NCBI GenBank assembly: GCA_963801715.1
Contig: CAWDGB010000006.1
Location: 55,003 to 119,002, forward strand
Direction of reading: 5' to 3'
Source: CAVVJA01 sp963801715
GTDB lineage: Bacteria > Actinomycetota > Actinomycetes > Mycobacteriales > Jatrophihabitantaceae
Length of the DNA stretch: 64,000 bases
This document shows, one piece after another, positions 8,792-17,890 of this stretch. The translations under genes and the position numbers were made by a program. Positions within the stretch are counted from its first letter, which is position 1. Every line of letters starts with the position of its first letter. A model generated the notes under the pieces. The model had not been told where the DNA came from and did no database searches. It worked only from the letters and a program-made list of their open reading frames with translations.

Positions 8792-9121
8792 CTGATCTTC
8801 AAGGCCGTACGTGAAGGCCGGCCCTATCCGGATCACGCCCTCTCGACCCGCGACTGGTCCAGCGTCCCGCCCCGCGCAGTCCGTCTCGACGAGCTGATCA
8901 CCACCCGCAAGGAACTGGCGCTCGACCAGTTGCTCGACGAGGACTCCACGTTTTACGGGGACTTGTTCCCCCATGCCGTGCAGTGGCAGGGCGACATCTA
9001 CCTGGAGGACGGGCTGCACCGCGCGTTGCGGGCCGCTTTGCAGCAACGGCACACCTTGCACGTGCGTGTCCTCGACCTCGACGCACTCCGCCGGGTGGGC
9101 CCGGCGCGGTCAGACGCCTGA
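8792..9121 (+). CDS. conserved VapB-type antitoxin-like family protein
   Basis: A 109-residue protein of a family present next to hrcA in many actinobacteria and often annotated as a type II antitoxin of the VapB family; no toxin gene adjoins it. Visible family features are the N-terminus IFKAVREGRPYPDH and the core EDSTFYGDLFPHAVQWQGD followed by YLEDGLHRALRAALQQR. The frame is open from ATG 8738, but that extension would translate across the 22-bp palindrome. CTG 8792 has AGGTG five bases upstream and gives the family N-terminus, so I prefer it. The function is unproven and the antitoxin label may be wrong. Confidence 0.7.
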   Translation: MIFKAVREGRPYPDHALSTRDWSSVPPRAVRLDELITTRKELALDQLLDEDSTFYGDLFPHAVQWQGDIYLEDGLHRALRAALQQRHTLHVRVLDLDALRRVGPARSDA

Positions 9122-9164
9122 CCGCACTTGGCCACATCGCGGAGATTCCCCCCGTAGCCCCCTG

Positions 9165-9194
9165 TTGAGACTTCCATTCGTCTGTTCTCATAGT
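9165..9194 (+). promoter_or_regulatory. possible promoter for the gene at 9249
   Basis: TTGAGA (9165-9170) and CATAGT (9189-9194) are spaced 18 bases apart and lie about 55 bases upstream of the start codon at 9249. Both hexamers are only partial matches to the vegetative consensus, so this is tentative. Confidence 0.25.
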
Positions 9195-9248
9195 CCGAAC
9201 GGGGGTTCTTCTAGTTGAGTGGAGTTGCCTAGACGTCCGGAGGGGTAG

Positions 9249-9494
9249 ATGCACGCTCATAATTTGTCAGCCCTGGAGCAAGAGTTAACTGCGGATGGCT
9301 GGGTCGTCTATTCGCAGGCATATGTGGATCCCAGCGACATACCCGGTCGGGTCGACCGTGGTGGCTACAACATCGTGGTCACGGCGCCGGACGGCACCAC
9401 GCACCTAGGTCGCGGCCCGACGAGGGCAGCAGCCCTGCGTACTGCCTTAGACACCGCTGGCGTGCTGCCAGCGGCGGGACCACCATTGACCTAG
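9249..9494 (+). CDS. small hypothetical protein
   Basis: An 81-residue ORF with a strong ribosome site (GGAGGGG just before ATG) and actinobacterial codon use. I do not recognise the family. The protein is soluble and contains a short beta-rich core (GGYNIVVTAPDGTTHLGRGPTRAAALRTAL) that could form a small alpha/beta fold. It is isolated between the VapB-like gene and hemW. Confidence 0.55.
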   Translation: MHAHNLSALEQELTADGWVVYSQAYVDPSDIPGRVDRGGYNIVVTAPDGTTHLGRGPTRAAALRTALDTAGVLPAAGPPLT

Positions 9495-9534
9495 GGAGCG
9501 CTCATTCGCTTGGCTCGACTTGTCATGCAGGTCA

Positions 9535-10771
9535 TCAGCCGAGCAGGTCTCGAACGACGGCATCGGCCAGCAGCCGACCGCGCTGGGTAAGAGCGAGGCG
9601 ACCCTCGCGGGATGCCGCGGGCTCGGCCAGCCCCCAGGTCACCAGCTGAGGCAACTTGGCTCGCGACGGGCGGGGCAGGTCGCGCAGATCCAGGCCCTCC
9701 CGCAGCCGCACGCCCAGCATGAGCCGCTCGGTTAGGCGCGCCCGTTCATTGAGCGTCTCGCGCCCGGCGGCCGGACTGCGCCCGGCCTCGAGCAGCGCGC
9801 CGTACCGCGCGGGGTGTTTGACGTTCCACCACCGCACGCCGGACACGTGGCTGTGCGCGCCCGGGCCGATGCCCCACCAGTTCGCCTCTCGCCAGTACAG
9901 CAGGTTGTGCCGCGACCGAGCGGCAGCGGTACTGGCCCAGTTGGACACCTCGTACCACTCGAAGCCTGCGCGCCGCAGCGTTTCGTCGGCCTGGACGTAC
10001 CGATCAGCCAGCACGTCGTCATCGGGCGGCGGCAGCCTACCTGCGGCAACCTGGCGGGCGAGGGCCGTGCCTTCCTCCACGACGAGCGCGTAGGCGCTGA
10101 TGTGGTCCGGCCGCGCTCCGATAGCCGCGTCGAGCGAAGCCTGCCAATCGGCGTCGGTCTCGTGCGGCGCTCCGTAGATGAGGTCCAGATTCACGTGGTC
10201 GAAGCCCGCGGCATGCGCCTCTTCCACCGCTTCTTCCGGCCGGCCGGGCCGGTGGGTACGGTCCAGCACCGCGAGCACGTGCGGGATGGCCGACTGCATC
10301 CCGATCGACACACGGGTGAATCCGGCGGCGCGCAGCTTGTCGAAGTAGGCCGGCGTGACCGAGTCCGGGTTCGCCTCGGTCGTGACCTCGATGTCTGGGA
10401 CGAGACCGAACAGGTCCTTGATTTCGCGGACGATCAGGCCGAGATGCTCGGCGGGCAGGATCGTCGGCGTACCGCCGCCGAAGAACACGGTGGAGGCCAG
10501 TGGCGCGACATCCCGCAAGAACGTGGCGCGCGAGCCGTAGCTCCAGCAGCACCGTATCGATATAGCTACCGCGGCTGACACCCGCACCAAGTTCGGTCGC
10601 GGTGTAGGTGTTGAAGTCGCAGTAGCCACACCGAGTGAGGCAAAACGGGACGTGTACGTAGATCCCGAAGGGAACACCTCGTGCGGCCTCTCGGACCGAG
10701 GGGGGCAGCCGCCCGTCGGGGGGAGGCGGATCGCCGGTGGGCAACGCGGATGGCACGGCTCCAGTCTTCAT
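9535..10771 (-). CDS. hemW: HemW-like radical SAM haem chaperone, interrupted by an apparent +1 frameshift
   Basis: HemW (formerly an oxygen-independent coproporphyrinogen oxidase-like protein) is a radical SAM haem-binding protein. The N-terminal frame carries the cluster motif CLTRCGYC (CxxxCxxC) after YVHVPF. The second frame carries FFGGGTPT, EANPD, RVSIGMQS and the C-terminal HemN domain with WWGIGPGAHSH. The two frames meet near 10521-10530, where LLELRLAR should lead straight to an FLRDVAPLASTVFFGGGTP-like stretch; one extra base is present. The joined protein would be about 411 residues. As the rest is well conserved, sequence error is the likelier cause. Confidence 0.85.
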
Positions 10772-10818
10772 CCTGACCGGGCCGGCGCGCGCGCGACCCG
10801 CGGAACGGGGACCATCGA

Positions 10819-11103
10819 TTACCCCGGCGACAGGCCCGGAACGCTCACCGGGCGCGCCGTTTCGGCCGTTTCAGCGACCGCCCGCCGGAGCACATCGGCA
10901 ATCTCGTCGCGGTCCCCAGCCGGCAGCTCTGGCGGCGGCCGCCACCGCACGGTGACCGGCCCGGTCGGCAGCCACGAGAGGTCCCGCAACACGTCCGCCA
11001 GCCCGTCGAGATTCGGGGAGGCCCAGGCGGGCGCGCGGACCACCGAATAGATCTCCCGGATCGCGTCTCGTCTCGCGTTGATCTTCGCGTCGGCGTTAGT
11101 CAC
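10819..11103 (-). CDS. barstar-family protein (likely RNase inhibitor)
   Basis: A 94-residue protein with the barstar-like core NLDGLADVLRDLSWLPTGPVTVRW. Barstar binds and blocks barnase-type ribonucleases in the cytoplasm. It starts 15 bp after the stop of a secreted barnase-like RNase on the same strand, so the two form a ribonuclease-inhibitor operon. No signal peptide is present, consistent with cytoplasmic immunity. Barstar-fold proteins also occur without a partner, but the adjacency makes the pairing convincing. Confidence 0.78.
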   Translation of the reverse strand: MTNADAKINARRDAIREIYSVVRAPAWASPNLDGLADVLRDLSWLPTGPVTVRWRPPPELPAGDRDEIADVLRRAVAETAETARPVSVPGLSPG

Positions 11104-11118
11104 ATCGATACCTGACCC

Positions 11119-11589
11119 TCACTTGGTCACGTCCACCCGGCGGAAGCTCTCGTAGTGATCAGCCGTGTAGTAGAACTCGCCGTCGAGTCCGGTGATGATG
11201 CGGCGGGCGCCCCGATCGGTCGACCCGGGAGTCGGCACCGTGAACTCGTGATAATAACCGCGGGCTTCGATCGGAAGGTGCCGTTCGGCGTTCACGAATA
11301 CGACGCCGTCCTGGCGATACGGAAACGGGCCACCCTGGAGGATGAGTGCCACCGTGGCTGACGCCTGCGACGGAAGCGAGGACAGCGGAACCTCGACGCC
11401 GGACCCCGTCGACGCTGGGCCGGTACCGCGGCCCGGCGTTGGTGCACCGCCGTGGCTCGCCGCCGACGCCGACGTCGGGGATCGCGGACTCCCATGGTGA
11501 ACCGCCGAAACTGCGTAGCCGATAACGAGGAGCACGATGAGCGCAACCAGCGCCAGCAGCGGCCAGCGAACGCGGCGGAGGGAGCGCAC
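11119..11589 (-). CDS. secreted barnase/RNase Sa-type guanyl-specific ribonuclease
   Basis: A 156-residue protein with an N-terminal hydrophobic segment (residues about 9-30) serving as signal peptide or anchor, a Ser/Ala/Pro-rich linker (33-66), and a microbial ribonuclease domain of the T1/N1/barnase type at 67-152. Key elements are GGPFPYRQDGVVF, YYHEFTVPTPG with catalytic Glu115, an Arg cluster at 126-130, GEFYYTADHYESF with catalytic His145. These enzymes cleave RNA after guanosine by a 2',3'-cyclic intermediate. The downstream barstar-like gene would protect the producer before export. Confidence 0.85.
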   Translation of the reverse strand: MRSLRRVRWPLLALVALIVLLVIGYAVSAVHHGSPRSPTSASAASHGGAPTPGRGTGPASTGSGVEVPLSSLPSQASATVALILQGGPFPYRQDGVVFVNAERHLPIEARGYYHEFTVPTPGSTDRGARRIITGLDGEFYYTADHYESFRRVDVTK

Positions 11590-11625
11590 GTAGGGTCACC
11601 CTAGGCTTCGTGCTTGTATCTGGGC

Positions 11626-12375
11626 ATGGACGAAGGATTGCGTGCAGAGACAATCCGCATGTCGGGAGCAGGCGGTGACGAGATCGAGGCGTACCTCGCC
11701 CGACCGCTCGCGGATCACCGCCGCGGAGGCGTCGTCGTTATCCATCACATGCCCGGGTACGACCGCGCGACCAAGGAGATGACCCGGCGCTTCGCGGCGA
11801 TGGGGTACGACGCGCTGTGCCCCAATCTGTTCTGGCGGGAGGCGCCGGGAGCGGATCCGGACGACGCCTCGGCCGTCGCGCGAGCGTTGGGCGGAGTGCC
11901 CGACGAGCGTCTGGTGGGAGACGTCGCAGCAGCTGCCGATCACCTGCGGCAACTGCCAGAGGCGACCGGCCGCATAGGAGTGATCGGGCACTGCTCAGGC
12001 GGCCGTCAAGCCGTGCTCACCGCCTGCCATGTCCAGGTCGACGCCGTGGTGGACTGTTACGGCGCCTACGTCACGGGCGATCCGCCCCCGGACTGGCCGC
12101 TTCGGGTAACCAACCTGGTGCCAGTCCTGCCGAACCTGTCCGCGCCGGTCCTCGGCCTGTTCGGCAACGAGGACCGGACCCCCTCGCCGCAGCACGTCGA
12201 CGAATTCGAGGCGATCATGCGGTCGAACGGCAAGCAGTCCGAGTTCTACCGCTATGCCAACGCGGGTCACGGCTTTTTTGCGGTCGACCGAACCAGCTAT
12301 CGGGTGATCGCAGCAGTCGACGGCTGGGAGCGGATTGCCTCGTTCTTCGGCCGCCACATCTCCCTGGAGGTCTGA
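11626..12375 (+). CDS. dienelactone hydrolase family protein
   Basis: A 249-residue alpha/beta hydrolase of the dienelactone hydrolase family, whose nucleophile is usually Cys. The elbow GHCSGG places Cys123, with Asp183 in GNEDRTP and His215 in NAGHGF completing the triad. The family hydrolyses dienelactones in chloro-aromatic degradation, but most genomic copies have no known substrate. The frame opens at TTG 11614; I use the ATG at 11626. The next gene starts 9 bp downstream, suggesting cotranscription. Confidence 0.88.
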   Translation: MDEGLRAETIRMSGAGGDEIEAYLARPLADHRRGGVVVIHHMPGYDRATKEMTRRFAAMGYDALCPNLFWREAPGADPDDASAVARALGGVPDERLVGDVAAAADHLRQLPEATGRIGVIGHCSGGRQAVLTACHVQVDAVVDCYGAYVTGDPPPDWPLRVTNLVPVLPNLSAPVLGLFGNEDRTPSPQHVDEFEAIMRSNGKQSEFYRYANAGHGFFAVDRTSYRVIAAVDGWERIASFFGRHISLEV

Positions 12376-12384
12376 GCCAAAGCC

Positions 12385-12645
12385 ATGTGCACCTACCTCA
12401 CCGAGCACATCGCGGTCATCGGCAGCGGAAAGGGCCGGGAGGGATGGTTCCGACTCACCGATGCGACGGTGTACTACGACCATCCGGTCCACGCACTGGA
12501 CGAGCACACGCTCAACATCGACTTTGCGGCTCCGGCGCTGGGCCCGGCTGCCCGCGTCGCCGTCGAGCTCGATGCCGATTCGGCTCTGCGGCTCGTCGAA
12601 GCGGTGCGCCGCGCTCTCGCGTCGCGTTCTGACGCCGTAAGTTGA
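12385..12645 (+). CDS. DUF6295 family protein
   Basis: An 86-residue protein beginning MCTYLTEHIAVIGSGKG, with GWFRLTDATVYYDHPVHALDEHTLNID in the middle, characteristic of a small actinobacterial family of unknown function (DUF6295). It sits 9 bp after the dienelactone hydrolase gene and immediately before an oxidoreductase gene. In other actinomycetes the same kind of gene is also found beside hydrolases. Conserved His and Asp residues could bind metal, but this is speculation. Confidence 0.75.
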   Translation: MCTYLTEHIAVIGSGKGREGWFRLTDATVYYDHPVHALDEHTLNIDFAAPALGPAARVAVELDADSALRLVEAVRRALASRSDAVS

Positions 12646-12650
12646 CGTTC

Positions 12651-13619
12651 ATGCACGCGGCGTACGCGTCATCGTTCGATACCGACGATCCCCTCTCGGC
12701 GCTCGTCGTCGGTGAGCGTCCGGCACCGACGCCACCGCCCGGATGGACGACCGTTCGGGTCGTCGCGGCCAGCCTCAATCACCATGACCTGTGGACATTG
12801 CGCGGCGTGGGGATTACGGAGGATCGGCTGCCGATGATCCTCGGCTGCGATGCCGCCGGTGTCGACGAACAGACCGGAACGGATGTTGTCGTCCACTCGG
12901 TCATCGCCAGCGATGGCTGGACCGGCGACGAGACCCTCGATACGCGCCGCACGCTGCTGTCTGAGAAGCATCAGGGAACGATGGCGGACTTCGTCACGGT
13001 TCCGAGGGGCAACGTCATTCCCAAACCGGCCGAACTTACCTTCGCCGAGGCGGCCTGCCTGCCGACCTCCTGGCTGACCGCCTACCGGATGCTGTTCGTG
13101 AACTCCGGACTGCGCCCCGGCCAGACGGTATTGGTGCAGGGCGCAGGCGGCGGTGTGGCCTCCGCGTGTATCGCGCTGGCGCGCGCGGCGGGCTACCGAG
13201 TCTGGTGCACCTCGCGGTCGCCGGAGAAGCAGGAGGCGGCCCGCCGGCTCGGCGCACACGCCGCCTTTGACACCGGGGCGCGCCTGCCCGAACGCGTCGA
13301 GGCGGTAATCGAAACGGTCGGCGCGGCGACCTGGTCGCACTCACTGAAAGCCCTGAAGCCGGGTGGTCGCGTCGTCGTGTCCGGCGCCACCTCCGGGCCG
13401 AATCCCCCGGCTGAGCTTAACCGCATCTTCTTCCTGCAGTTGTCCGTCATCGGCTCGACGATGGGCACCCGAACCGAGTTGGCCGACCTGATCGCGTTCC
13501 TGATAGCCACGGGTGTGCGGCCGACAATCGATCGGACTCTGCCGCTGGATCGGATCGCGGAGGGACTCGCCGCTCTGGAATCCGGCGACGTCGTAGGCAA
13601 GATCGTCATTGAGCCGTGA
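12651..13619 (+). CDS. zinc-type alcohol dehydrogenase / quinone oxidoreductase family protein (MDR superfamily)
   Basis: A 322-residue medium-chain dehydrogenase/reductase. The N-terminal GroES-like domain (residues about 25-110) includes ASLNHHDLWTLRG, and the Rossmann domain has VQGAGGGVASACIALARAAG and PGGRVVVSGATSG. I see no catalytic-zinc or structural-zinc cysteine cluster, so it resembles the zinc-independent quinone reductase branch acting with NADPH. The ATG at 12651 is preferred over the overlapping TTG at 12642. It is probably cotranscribed with the two genes upstream. Confidence 0.85.
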   Translation: MHAAYASSFDTDDPLSALVVGERPAPTPPPGWTTVRVVAASLNHHDLWTLRGVGITEDRLPMILGCDAAGVDEQTGTDVVVHSVIASDGWTGDETLDTRRTLLSEKHQGTMADFVTVPRGNVIPKPAELTFAEAACLPTSWLTAYRMLFVNSGLRPGQTVLVQGAGGGVASACIALARAAGYRVWCTSRSPEKQEAARRLGAHAAFDTGARLPERVEAVIETVGAATWSHSLKALKPGGRVVVSGATSGPNPPAELNRIFFLQLSVIGSTMGTRTELADLIAFLIATGVRPTIDRTLPLDRIAEGLAALESGDVVGKIVIEP

Positions 13620-13648
13620 ATGCTTCGCGGCGGCGTTGGGCTTATCGC

Positions 13649-15493
13649 TTACCGCTTGGGCGGCTCGGTATTGGTCGTTGACAATGCCGCGATGAACGCT
13701 TCCTGCGGCACCTCGACTCGGCCCACCATCTTCATCCGCTTCTTGCCTTCCTTTTGCTTCTCCAGCAGTTTGCGTTTGCGGGTGATGTCACCGCCGTAGC
13801 ACTTGGCCAGCACGTCCTTGCGTACTGCGCGGATGTTCTCGCGCGCGATGATCCGCGAGCCAATGGCGGCTTGGATGGGTACCTCGAATTGTTGCCGCGG
13901 GATCAGCTCGCGCAGCTTGGCCGTCATCGACGTGCCGTAGCTATGCGCCTTGTCCTTGTGCACGATGGCGGACAAGGCGTCGACCGGCTCGCCTTGCAGC
14001 AGAATGTCAACCTTGACGAGGTCGCCAACCTGCTCACCGGCGTTCTCGTAGTCCAGACTCGCGTATCCGCGGGTGCGCGACTTCAGCTGGTCGAAGAAGT
14101 CGAAGATGATCTCGGCCAGCGGCAGCGTGTAGCGCAACTCGACTCGAGTCTCAGACAGGTAGTCCAAGCCGCCGAGCGATCCACGTCTGGACTGGCACAA
14201 CTCCATGATCGAGCCGATGTACTCCGTCGGCGTGATGATCATCGCTTTGACGATCGGCTCGTACACCGCCGCGATCTTCTGCCGGACCGGCCAGTCCGAC
14301 GGGTTGGTGACGACCTGCTCGGCACCGTCCTCCAGGACGACGCGATACACGACGTTGGGTGCGGTTGAGATGAGATCGAGGTCGAATTCCCGCTCGAGTC
14401 GTTCCCGCACGATCTCCAGGTGCAGTAGCCCGAGAAAGCCGCACCGGTAACCGAAGCCGAGGGCGGCGCTGGACTCCGGCTCGTAGACAAGCGCGGCGTC
14501 ATTCAGTCGCAACCGGTCGAGCGCGTCGCGGAGCAGCGGGTAGTCCGAACCATCCATCGGATACAGGCCCGAATACACCATCGGCTTGGGGTCGCGATAC
14601 CCACCCAACGATGTCGCCGCGGGCTTGGCGGCGTCGGTGACGGTGTCGCCGACTCGCGACTGGCGCACGTCTTTCACGCCGGTGATCAGATAGCCGACCT
14701 CGCCGACACCGAGTCCGGTCGTCGGCTTCGGCTCGGGCGAGATGACACCGACCTCGAGCAACTCGTGCGTGGCTCCGGTCGACATCATCCGGATGCGTTC
14801 GCGCGGCGTGATGAATCCGTCCACGACGCGGATGTAAGTGATGACACCGCGGTAGATGTCATACACCGAGTCGAAGATCATTGCCCGCGGCGGTGCATCG
14901 GGGTCCCCGGTGGGCGGCGGAACCTCCCGGCAGATGGTGTCGATCAACTCGCGGACGCCCTCGCCCGTCTTGGCGCTGACCCGCAGCACGTCGCTCGGGT
15001 CGCAGCCGATGACGTGCGCGAGCTCGGCCGCGTACCGGTCCGGTTGGGCGGCCGGTAGGTCGATCTTGTTGAGCACTGGAATGATGTGCAGGTCGTTCTC
15101 GATCGCAAGATAGAGGTTGGCGAGGGTCTGCGCTTCGATGCCCTGCGCGGCGTCCACGAGGAGCACCGCGCCCTCACAGGCGGCCAGGGACCTGGAGACC
15201 TCGTAGGTGAAGTCGACGTGGCCCGGGGTGTCGATCATGTCGAGCACATAGTCGCCGTCTGGCCCGCGCCATGGCATGCGGACGTTCTGCGCCTTGATCG
15301 TGATGCCGCGCTCTCGCTCGATGTCCATCCGGTCCAGGTATTGCGCGCGCATCTGCCGGGCGTCAACGACCCCGGTGAGCTGCAACATGCGATCGGCCAG
15401 CGTGGACTTGCCGTGGTCGATGTGCGCGATGATGCAGAAGTTGCGGATGCGCGCCGGATCGGTGCGGCCGGCGCCAATCGTTTCTGCAGTCAC
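13649..15493 (-). CDS. lepA: elongation factor 4 (LepA)
   Basis: LepA is a ribosome-associated GTPase that affects translocation and 30S biogenesis. The 614-residue protein has the P-loop AHIDHGKST (23-31), DTPGHVDF, NKIDLP, EF-G-like domains, and the LepA-specific C-terminal domain with LAKCYGGDITRKRKLLEKQKEGKKRM. The length and ending match the family. Start ATG is at 15493. The gene stands alone and faces a convergent oxidoreductase gene. Confidence 0.97.
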   Translation of the reverse strand: MTAETIGAGRTDPARIRNFCIIAHIDHGKSTLADRMLQLTGVVDARQMRAQYLDRMDIERERGITIKAQNVRMPWRGPDGDYVLDMIDTPGHVDFTYEVSRSLAACEGAVLLVDAAQGIEAQTLANLYLAIENDLHIIPVLNKIDLPAAQPDRYAAELAHVIGCDPSDVLRVSAKTGEGVRELIDTICREVPPPTGDPDAPPRAMIFDSVYDIYRGVITYIRVVDGFITPRERIRMMSTGATHELLEVGVISPEPKPTTGLGVGEVGYLITGVKDVRQSRVGDTVTDAAKPAATSLGGYRDPKPMVYSGLYPMDGSDYPLLRDALDRLRLNDAALVYEPESSAALGFGYRCGFLGLLHLEIVRERLEREFDLDLISTAPNVVYRVVLEDGAEQVVTNPSDWPVRQKIAAVYEPIVKAMIITPTEYIGSIMELCQSRRGSLGGLDYLSETRVELRYTLPLAEIIFDFFDQLKSRTRGYASLDYENAGEQVGDLVKVDILLQGEPVDALSAIVHKDKAHSYGTSMTAKLRELIPRQQFEVPIQAAIGSRIIARENIRAVRKDVLAKCYGGDITRKRKLLEKQKEGKKRMKMVGRVEVPQEAFIAALSTTNTEPPKR

Positions 15494-15619
15494 GGATAGC
15501 TTTCAGTCGGTGAATAGCGGACCGCTGTCATCGTCCCATGTGATGCGCCCGGCCCTCTTGCGTTCAGCGGGTCGCGAAATGGACGGCACGGCTCGCCGAT
15601 TCCACTCCACCATGGGCTG

Positions 15620-16808
15620 GTGACCGCCCACGTGCCCGTCGAGGCCGCTCCAGCGCGGGTCTCGACCCTCGAACTGTTCTTCGATCTGGTGTTCGTCTTC
15701 ACCATTACCCAGGTCACCGAGATCATCGTCGAACACCCTGACGTAGCCGGACTGGCTCAGGCGGCGATCGTGTTGTTCGTCATTTTCTGGATGTACGGGG
15801 GGTACGCCTGGCTGACGAACGCCAGCAAGCCCGATACCGCCGGCCGCCGGATGGTGTTGCTCGCGGCCATGGCCGCGTTTTTCCTGGCATCAGTCAGCGT
15901 GCCCGATGCCTTCGGCGCCAACGGCATCGCTTTCGGGCTCGCCTATCTGGCTGTGAACGTCGTCCACGCCGTCGGCTTCGTCGTGTTCGCCGGCCTGGAT
16001 GCGTTGCGGCCAGTCCTGCGATTGTTCGGCTGCAACCTGATCAGTGCCGGACTCGTTCTCGCCGCCGGATGGGTACACGGCGTGGCGGATTGGGTGCTCT
16101 GGCTCGCGGCTGTCGCCGTCCAGCTCGCCACGCCGGCCCTTGCCCAAACTGGACGCCATTACCGCATCAACGTCGAACACTTCACGGAGCGGCACGGGTT
16201 GGTGATTCTCATCGTGCTCGGCGAGTCGCTGATCAACGTAGCCCTGGCCGAGGCGCATGCGGCTGTCACGCTTCGCACCGCGGTGGGCATCCTCGCCGGA
16301 CTTCTGGTGGCGGCGACCATCTGGTGGAGCTACTTCGTCGGCGACGATGACCGAGCGTCAGCCGCTCTGGCGGCGGCTTCGCCGAAACGCCGCGCAACCC
16401 TCGCCATCACCGGCTATTTCTTTGCCCACCTGGTGATGATCTACGGAATCCTCGTGCTCTCTGCCGGTATCGGGGTATCTGCGCCCGAGCTGACCGCTCG
16501 CGTCGACACCCCCGGCGGCGTGGTTGATCGCCGGCGGCGTGGCGATATTCCTCGTCGGATCTGGTGTATTCCGCGCTGCGCTCGGCTACGCCGACCCGCG
16601 GACGCGAATCGTCGGCGGGGCGTGCTGCCTCGCCGCTGTGCCGGTTGGCCTTGTCACCAGCGCCGCCGTCGAACTGGTCATGGTCGCAGCCATCGTCGCG
16701 CTGACGCTCGCCGCCGACGGTCGTGTCGCCGATCGGAGCGGGCGAAGCGATACCGGTCGCCGGGCGGGTTGGGCTGATCCGACGGCTTCCGCCAAGATGT
16801 CGGCATGA
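15620..16808 (+). CDS. low temperature requirement protein A (LtrA)-like membrane protein, apparent +1 frameshift
   Basis: A polytopic membrane protein of the LtrA family, with the N-terminal signature TLELFFDLVFVFTITQ and RHGLVILIVLGESLINVA in the middle. The role is poorly defined; Listeria LtrA affects growth at low temperature. The frame breaks near 16508 in a run of five C (GACACCCCCGG). Dropping one C joins VDTP to AAWLIAGGVAIFLVG and gives a complete protein of about 395 residues with roughly ten helices. The start is GTG at 15620, and the corrected end overlaps the next gene by 4 bp. Confidence 0.8.
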
Positions 16809-17194
16809 CAACCGTCCCTCCCGATCGCCGAGCCGTGCTCGAGTACCGCATACCCGCCGCCCAGCTGCGCCCTGGAGACCTGGTGAACACCTCTCCCGGC
16901 GCCGACGACGATTGGCAGCAGGTGTTGGGCGTTTATGCTTCTCCGGCCGGACTGAACGGTGTCTCGTCGGAGGTGGGATCCCTCGTCCAGTCCTTGGACG
17001 GCCGCTATGTCGTCGTGGAGCTCACCGACCTGGCGCCGGTTGACGCGAACATCTACTACTCTGACGGCGTCGCGATGGCAGTGTCCGACGACGAGGAGGA
17101 GCGCCCCATCGTCGACGAGATCAGCCCCGAAGACGGAGTGCGCACCTACCTGTACACCAAGTTCGAGCTGGTCACTGTCCGGGCCTCGACCTGA
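16805..17194 (+). CDS. hypothetical protein
   Basis: A 129-residue soluble protein that I do not recognise. It overlaps the corrected end of the LtrA-like gene by ATGA, so the two are probably coupled. It contains LRPGDLVNTSPGADDDW near residue 25, an acidic segment DDEEERPIVDEISPEDG near residue 98, and predicted beta-strands. No cysteine and no signal peptide are seen. Confidence 0.6.
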   Translation: MTTVPPDRRAVLEYRIPAAQLRPGDLVNTSPGADDDWQQVLGVYASPAGLNGVSSEVGSLVQSLDGRYVVVELTDLAPVDANIYYSDGVAMAVSDDEEERPIVDEISPEDGVRTYLYTKFELVTVRAST

Positions 17195-17498
17195 CCGGTC
17201 AGGTCTCGCGGCGAGGTCTCGTCGGGGCCCTAGTATGTTGTGCCCTGCAGCGCCGGGGCGCGCTGGCCACCGGGTGGACATTCTGGTACTGACTGCCAGC
17301 AGCCTCAGCACCGATTCGGGGGTCCGCGAAGCCCTCCTGCTCGAGCCGGGGTCGCCTCGGTCGCCCGGAAGTTGGGGGCTGATAATCACCGCTGGTAAGC
17401 TGGCGCGGTTGTCCGCCCGAGGGTGCGACGACCTGTCCCGGCATCGCATGCCGGCCGAGTGCGCGATTACCTGTCCATACCAACGTTGAGGCTCCTTC
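17195..17498 (+). other. gene-free leader region before rpsT, with a hairpin at 17438-17454
   Basis: About 300 bases carry no convincing ORF. A 7-bp perfect hairpin (CCGGCAT, loop CGC, ATGCCGG) lies 45 bases upstream of the rpsT start and would be in its 5' leader. Possible promoter elements are TTGGGG and TAAGCT spaced by 18 bases near 17375-17400. Ribosomal protein leaders are often autoregulatory, but no specific S20 motif is recognised. Confidence 0.3.
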
Positions 17499-17759
17499 GT
17501 GGCGAATATCAAGTCCCAGATCAAGCGCAACCGCACCAACGAGAAGGCGCGGATACGCAACAAGAGCGTCAAGTCGTCGCTCAAGACCGCGGTGCGTCAC
17601 TTCCGCGAAGCGGCCGACGCTGGCGACCAGGACGGTGCGCAAGCTGCGTTCACCAGCGCATCCCGGCAGCTGGACAAGGCCGTCAGCAAGGGCGTCATCC
17701 ACCGCAATCAGGCCGCCAACAAGAAATCGGCCATGGCCCAGCGAGTCAGCTCCCTATAG
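17499..17759 (+). CDS. rpsT: 30S ribosomal protein S20
   Basis: S20 binds 16S rRNA early in small-subunit assembly. The 86-residue basic protein begins ANIKSQIKRNRTNEKARIRNKS and ends with the conserved GVIHRNQAANKKSAMAQRV. The start is GTG with a weak upstream site (GAGGCTCC). It is convergent with holA, its usual neighbour in actinobacteria. Confidence 0.97.
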   Translation: MANIKSQIKRNRTNEKARIRNKSVKSSLKTAVRHFREAADAGDQDGAQAAFTSASRQLDKAVSKGVIHRNQAANKKSAMAQRVSSL

Positions 17760-17825
17760 TCGCCATCGCGCGGTAATCGTCCCCTGGCGGCGGCTAGTCG
17801 ACCAGGCTCACCCATATCCACTTTA

Positions 17826-17870
17826 TGATCTTGGACTTATCGTCGCTCCGCAGCAGTAAGTCCAAGATCA
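17826..17870. terminator. perfect 14-bp stem-loop between convergent rpsT and holA
   Basis: TGATCTTGGACTTA (17826-17839) and its exact reverse complement (17857-17870) flank a 17-base loop. The element lies between the rpsT stop and the holA stop, so it could terminate both transcripts. It has no U-tract, and it is strikingly AT-rich compared with its surroundings, so it might instead be a dispersed palindromic repeat. Confidence 0.5.
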
Positions 17871-17890
17871 CGAACGCTGGTGGCCGACTG

